The position numbers and the translations under genes were made by a program. Positions 60,161 through 64,000 of a DNA stretch of 64,000 nucleotides are shown one piece after another; position 1 is the first letter of the stretch; the number at the start of each line of letters is the position of its first letter. The notes under the pieces were generated by a model. It saw only the letters and a list, made by a program, of their open reading frames with translations. It did no database searches and was not told where the DNA came from. Origin of the DNA: Cephalotus follicularis (taxonomy: Eukaryota > Streptophyta > Magnoliopsida > Oxalidales > Cephalotaceae); the NCBI GenBank assembly GCA_001972305.1, contig BDDD01000561.1, positions 165,974 through 229,973 on the forward strand. Reading direction: 5' to 3'.

Positions 60161-62290
60161 TTCCCCCTTCCTAAAAGAAAATTTGTCCATGAATTTAGCC
60201 TTTACATTCCGAACAAGTGAGGAAATGTTTCCATCATCTCAGCTTCACATTCCCAGGTTGCTTCCTCAGCTCTGTGAAAACGCCACAGTACTTTTACCAT
60301 AGGAATAGTCTTATTCCTCAGTACTCTCTCCGTTCGATCCACAATCCTTGCCGGCCTTTCTTCATAAGACAATCTATTACTGATGAATCCCGGGTCGTAG
60401 CTCAATATGTGAGATGGGTCGGGTACGTATTTTCGTTACATGGAAACATGAATTACGTTATGCACACCCGACAAACAAGGCGGTAGTGCAATCTGATATG
60501 CCACTTCCCTCACTCTCTCCAGTATCTCATAGGGTCCAATATACCTTGGAGCCAACTTTCCTTCGAGGCCAAAACGGTGTATCCCTTTCGAATGCGAGAT
60601 CTTCAGAAAAACATGATCTCCCTTCTCGAATTCTAGCTTCCCCCTCTTTATGTCGGCGTAACTCTTCTGCCTACTCTGTGCAGCTAGCAGCCTCTTCTTG
60701 ATCAATTCCACTTTATCGGTAGTCTCTTGTACCAAGTCTGGTCCCAGCAGTTGTCTCTTACCCTCTTCATCCTAACAAATAGGCGATTTGCACTTTCTCT
60801 CATACAAGGCTTCATAGGGAGCCATTCCAATGCTGGTGTGATAGTTGTTGTTATAAGAGAACTCAATCAGTGAAAGATGATCCTCCCAACTCAAAGCGAA
60901 ATTAATCATACAAGCCTACAGCATATCTTCAAGGGTCTAAATGGTATGCTCAGACAGTCCATCGGTCAGTGGGTGGAATGCAGTACTGAAGTTCAAGGTT
61001 GTTCCCATAGCTGCTTGGAACTTCTTCCAGAACCTCGAAGTGAATCTAGCATCACGGTCACAAGCAATACTGAAGAGCACCCCATGCAATCTCACTATCT
61101 CCCAGATGTACAATAGAGCCAACTTCTTGATAGAATATGTCATGTTCATTGGAAGAAAGTGAGAAGACTTAGTGAGTCTGTCCACTACAACAAACACTAC
61201 TTAGTGTTGATTCCGTGACCTCGGTAATCCAAACACGAAGTCCATGGTCACATGTTCCCATTTACACTCAACTAATGGTAACGATTGTAGCAGTCCCGCA
61301 GGTTTCTGATGTTCAGCCTTCACTCTATGAAAGGTCAAACAACTTGCTACAAATTAAGAAATCTCTCTTTTCATACCACTCCACCAGTAGTTCTTTTACA
61401 GGTCATGCCACATCTTGGAACTTACAGGGTGAACACTATATTTTGACATGTGGGCTTGCTGCAGTAGTTCATTCCTGATGCTCTCATCATCAGGAATGCA
61501 TATCCTTCCTCAGAACTTTAGTATGCCATCAATATGAATGGAGAACTCAGAATCAGTGACTAGGTTCTCACGAATGCTCCATAACTCAGTGTCACTGTAC
61601 TGAGCAGTCAGAATACGCTCCAGAAGTTCAGGTTGTGCTCTAAGATTTGCCACAATAAGTCCTCGGGAAACCATGAACGGATTCCATCTCTGAAACTCCT
61701 CCAATAGCTTCCACAATGAAACCATTGCTCCAGCAATCATTGCCATGTGACTCAGCGCATCCGCCACTACATTTACCTTTCATGGGTGGTATTGAATGTT
61801 GCAGTTATAATCATTAAAGAACTCCACCCATCGTCTTTGTCTCATGTTGAGTTCCTTCTGGGAAGATAGATACTTTAAACTTTTGTGGTCAGTGAAGATC
61901 TCAAATTAAGCACCATACAGATAGTGTCTCCATTTCTGCAAGGCGAACACTATGGCTGCCAACTCAAGATCGTGTATGGGATAATTTTCTTCGTACGGCT
62001 TCAAGTTTCTCGATGCGTATGCAATCACCCTACCATGTTGCATAAGAACGCATCCCAATCCTTTCCCAGAAGCATCAGTGTAGACAGTATAACCCTCATT
62101 ACCCTCCGGTAATGCCAACACTGGAGCCGAAATCAACCAACTCTTCAACTCTTGGAAACTTGCCTCACAAGAATCCTCCCACACAAAACTTGACTTCTTC
62201 TGAGTCAACCGTGTCAATAGTGTAGGAAGCTTCGAAAACCCCTTGATGAACCTTCGGTAGTAGCCAGCCAACCCCAAGTAGCTACGAACC
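60161..62290 (-). pseudogene. Element D RNase H, integrase and chromodomain (broken)
   Basis: On minus the coding starts abruptly in the RT-RNase H connection ([10 protein letters not shown], about 62280). RNase H follows ([14 protein letters not shown] at 61906-61908), then a linker (61767-61510), integrase (61197-60937: DRLTKSSHFLP, CDRDARFTSRFW, a TDGLSEHTI variant of the glutamate motif), C-terminal part (60735-60436) and chromodomain (60405-60202: VKVLWRF, EEATWECE). Many stops and shifts separate these pieces. The tail is closely similar to 1-249. Upstream RT is absent; an LTR fragment is joined instead at 62291. Confidence 0.87.
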
Positions 62291-62706
62291 TGCAGGAGGA
62301 ATAGAGAACATGCAAGGCATCACCCTTGCATGTTGTTACAGCTGGTGGCATGCATACAACACCTGTCCATTGCATGCCACACCTCCGCTCTGTCTTGCGC
62401 CATGCACAGACACTTGTCATGTGCCTTACCAGTTGACTGCATTTTCTTGGCAGTCGACTGTCCACATCCATGAATCAAACAGTCAATTGTTCCCCTGTGA
62501 TAGTCGGTTGTTCCTCCATAACTAGGCAGTCGACTGTTACCATGTGACAGTCGGCTGTGGTGGTTGATTTTTGGTTACTTAAGTTTATTTCCTCAATGAA
62601 ACCATAATCACCGATTCATATAACCATTGGTCATTAAAATTCAATGTAATGCATATTCTATTAATCACAAGTACAATATACATTGATTGAAATTGCGGTT
62701 ATTACA
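62291..62706 (-). mobile_element. Element D: terminal LTR fragment (first 416 bp)
   Basis: Matches 59731-60160 at about 95% by eye, including the palindrome cluster. It ends GGTTATTACA next to target copy GAGCT (62707-62711). At 62291 LTR sequence (CAGGAGGAATAGAG) joins pol sequence with a few bases of shared sequence. Confidence 0.9.
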
Positions 62707-62878
62707 GAGCTGGCTAGACACACGGCTTATCTAGTGGAGGGAGAGTTAAGGAAGATAAGGAGATTCTTGAAGAGTTTGAGCCCAGACATCTGGTCCAAGC
62801 TGGTGGTACTATAGTTGACTTCCTTTGTTGATGTTATAGAGAAAGCAAGGACTCCGGAGGCAGATGAAAATGAGAGAA
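62707..62878 (+). pseudogene. Element B gag, continuation
   Basis: Begins with the duplicated GAGCT and continues gag in the frame of 44137-44789: ELARHTAYLVEG, RRFLKSLSPD. An in-frame TAG is at 62812-62814, where the related gag of D has glutamine. At 62878 the frame is cut again by an A-family LTR. Confidence 0.88.
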
Positions 62879-64000
62879 TGTAAGGCCCCAAATTTTATAA
62901 ATAATTATTTTAATATTGGTACAGTGTATGGCCGTATTGAGCCGATAGATCCCGAATTGATAAAAAGTATCGCGTATAGGTGCCGCAAATCATAAGGCCC
63001 AAAATGATTAATAAAGCCCATTTTTAATATGTGACAATAATCCCCTATGTTCGCATTATTATTGCGATTATTTTGGTACCCTTTCGGATAATTAATATTC
63101 CCGTTTGCGGATTAAACGGGACCCAGGCCTTTGTATTTTGGCCAGCAAATACCAAGAAGGGAAGCAAAACTTAAAACAAAGAAGAAAAGGAGACACAGGG
63201 GTGCATAAGGCGCCCGTGTCTGTTAAAGAAGGCAGACGAGAGAGAGAGATTGGGAGAGAGCAGTGGGAGAGAAAGGGAGAGAGGGAGAGCTCGACGCCGC
63301 CAGACCAGGAGCTCACCGGTCAGAGCCTCCACCCCTGACGGTATGCCTTCCTTCTTCTCTTCTCTTTTCTTCTTCTTTTCTGCCCGTTTTCTTCTCCCCG
63401 ATGTCGCCCCTGCCGCGCGCTACCGTGCGTTTCCCGACGCCGTTAGCATCGCGGATGGCATGGGATGTGGTGTAGGAGGCCGGCTACACATATTTCAATG
63501 ACCTGTTTGGTGTCAATCGGCGGAAAACGGTCGGATTTAAACTGGCGGGTCGACTCAGCGAGTTGACCCGCTGCCGCCTTGGACCGCGCTAATGCGCACC
63601 GAGTCCCGGCGATTTAATGGCATAGGTGTGTTGATATGGTGGTTGTGGTGCATTTTATGGCGTTGGCCGGAGCTGAGGACGACCGGCGAGTCAACTCAGT
63701 GAGTTGAACTCACTGGCTGGCCGTGACACAGCGAGTCACGGCGAGTCTGTGGCAGTGACGCGTAGAACTGATGGTTGTGAGGCGATTTTGGGTTGTGACC
63801 GAGGCTGCGGTTGACCGGCGAGTTGACTCAGTGAGTTGACTTGTTGCCGACCGTGACAGCGCGTTTCGCGACGAGTCACGATGAGCCTCTGATGGATTTG
63901 AACATATCGCCCAATGTGGAACCTGTTTTTGGGTTTCGCCGGAGCTAAATGAATTGGCCGGAAACTGGCCGAAGCTCCGATAGCGGATGTTCTTGGTTTC
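62879..64000 (+). mobile_element. Family-A LTR start in + orientation (continues beyond window)
   Basis: TGTAAGGCCCC matches the reverse complement of 13053 leftwards. The preceding GAGAA (62874-62878) would be its target copy. It contains CT/GA-rich promoter-side sequence (63170-63420), a likely noncoding GC-rich part, and three repeats with GGCGAGT(T/C)(G/A)ACTCAGTGAGT (about 63548, 63687 and 63817). Whether it is a solo LTR or a full element cannot be seen. Confidence 0.88.

Larger units (their letters stand above)
44790..62706 (-). mobile_element. Element D: rearranged chromovirus with circularly permuted interior
   Basis: Flanked by GAGCT (44785-44789 and 62707-62711) inside B's gag, with TG and CA termini. 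On minus the order is: first 416 bp of an LTR (62706-62291), RNase H to chromodomain (62290-60161), a complete LTR (60160-53662), primer site, gag (53556 to about 52592), protease and N-terminal RT (46177 to about 45020), last about 215 bp of an LTR (45004-44790). E and a solo LTR A are nested within. The two LTR pieces do not overlap, and neither do the two pol pieces (about 125 RT codons are missing between them). This is not a normal element; see the findings. Confidence 0.88.

Overview
The window is nuclear DNA of a flowering plant, most likely a eudicot; the species cannot be named from sequence alone. The evidence is the chromovirus-type Ty3/gypsy elements ending in an integrase chromodomain, primer-binding sites matching initiator tRNA-Met, long LTRs and an AT-rich satellite with a monomer near 163 bp. 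No ordinary host gene was found. This is satellite heterochromatin, plausibly centromeric or pericentromeric, heavily colonised by LTR retrotransposons.

Backbone: one satellite array is cut into six blocks (2843-9082, 13054-14214, 19464-21650, 24772-25499, 34832-35579, 37865-37970; about 11 kb, near 68 monomers). Part of it has a higher-order period of about 1.3 kb (eight monomers). The interruptions are LTR elements, most with TG..CA ends and 5-bp target duplications (TSDs): the 3' end of a + element (1-2842), solo LTR 'A' (9083-13053), solo LTR 'F1' (14215-19463) holding LTR 'G' (16397-18897), solo LTR 'F2' (21651-24771), full-length 'T1' (25500-34831) and solo LTR 'H' (35580-37864).

Right part: from 37971 to the end is one nested stack. 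A family-A element with a 5S-rRNA-like internal segment (37971-38859) was entered by + element 'B' (38860 to beyond 62878). B's LTR holds solo LTR 'C' (39595-42309). B's gag is split by minus element 'D' (44790-62706, TSD GAGCT). D holds minus element 'E' (46178-52586, TSD AGTAC) and another solo LTR A (55747-59641, TSD TTTTA). A further A LTR starts at 62879 inside B's gag and leaves the window. D has an odd order, with pol 3' half, full LTR, gag and pol 5' half lying inside two complementary pieces of a broken LTR. Capture of a one-LTR circle would explain it.

Coding: all gag-pol regions (Gag, zinc knuckles, protease, RT-RNase H, integrase, chromodomain) are broken by stops and frameshifts. 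T1 is the best preserved but has lost catalytic integrase residues. The elements encode particle formation, reverse transcription and integration; the chromodomain is expected to direct integration into heterochromatin.

Shared LTR design: otherwise divergent LTR families share, in order, a cluster of GTCGAC/GCCGAC palindromes, a TATA-like box, a purine-rich leader, a short covarying hairpin, an AG|GTAGGGG donor-like site, a second palindrome cluster, and a CTAAC...CAG|ATTGATG acceptor-like box. This suggests an intron inside the LTR leader and is the least explained pattern in the window.
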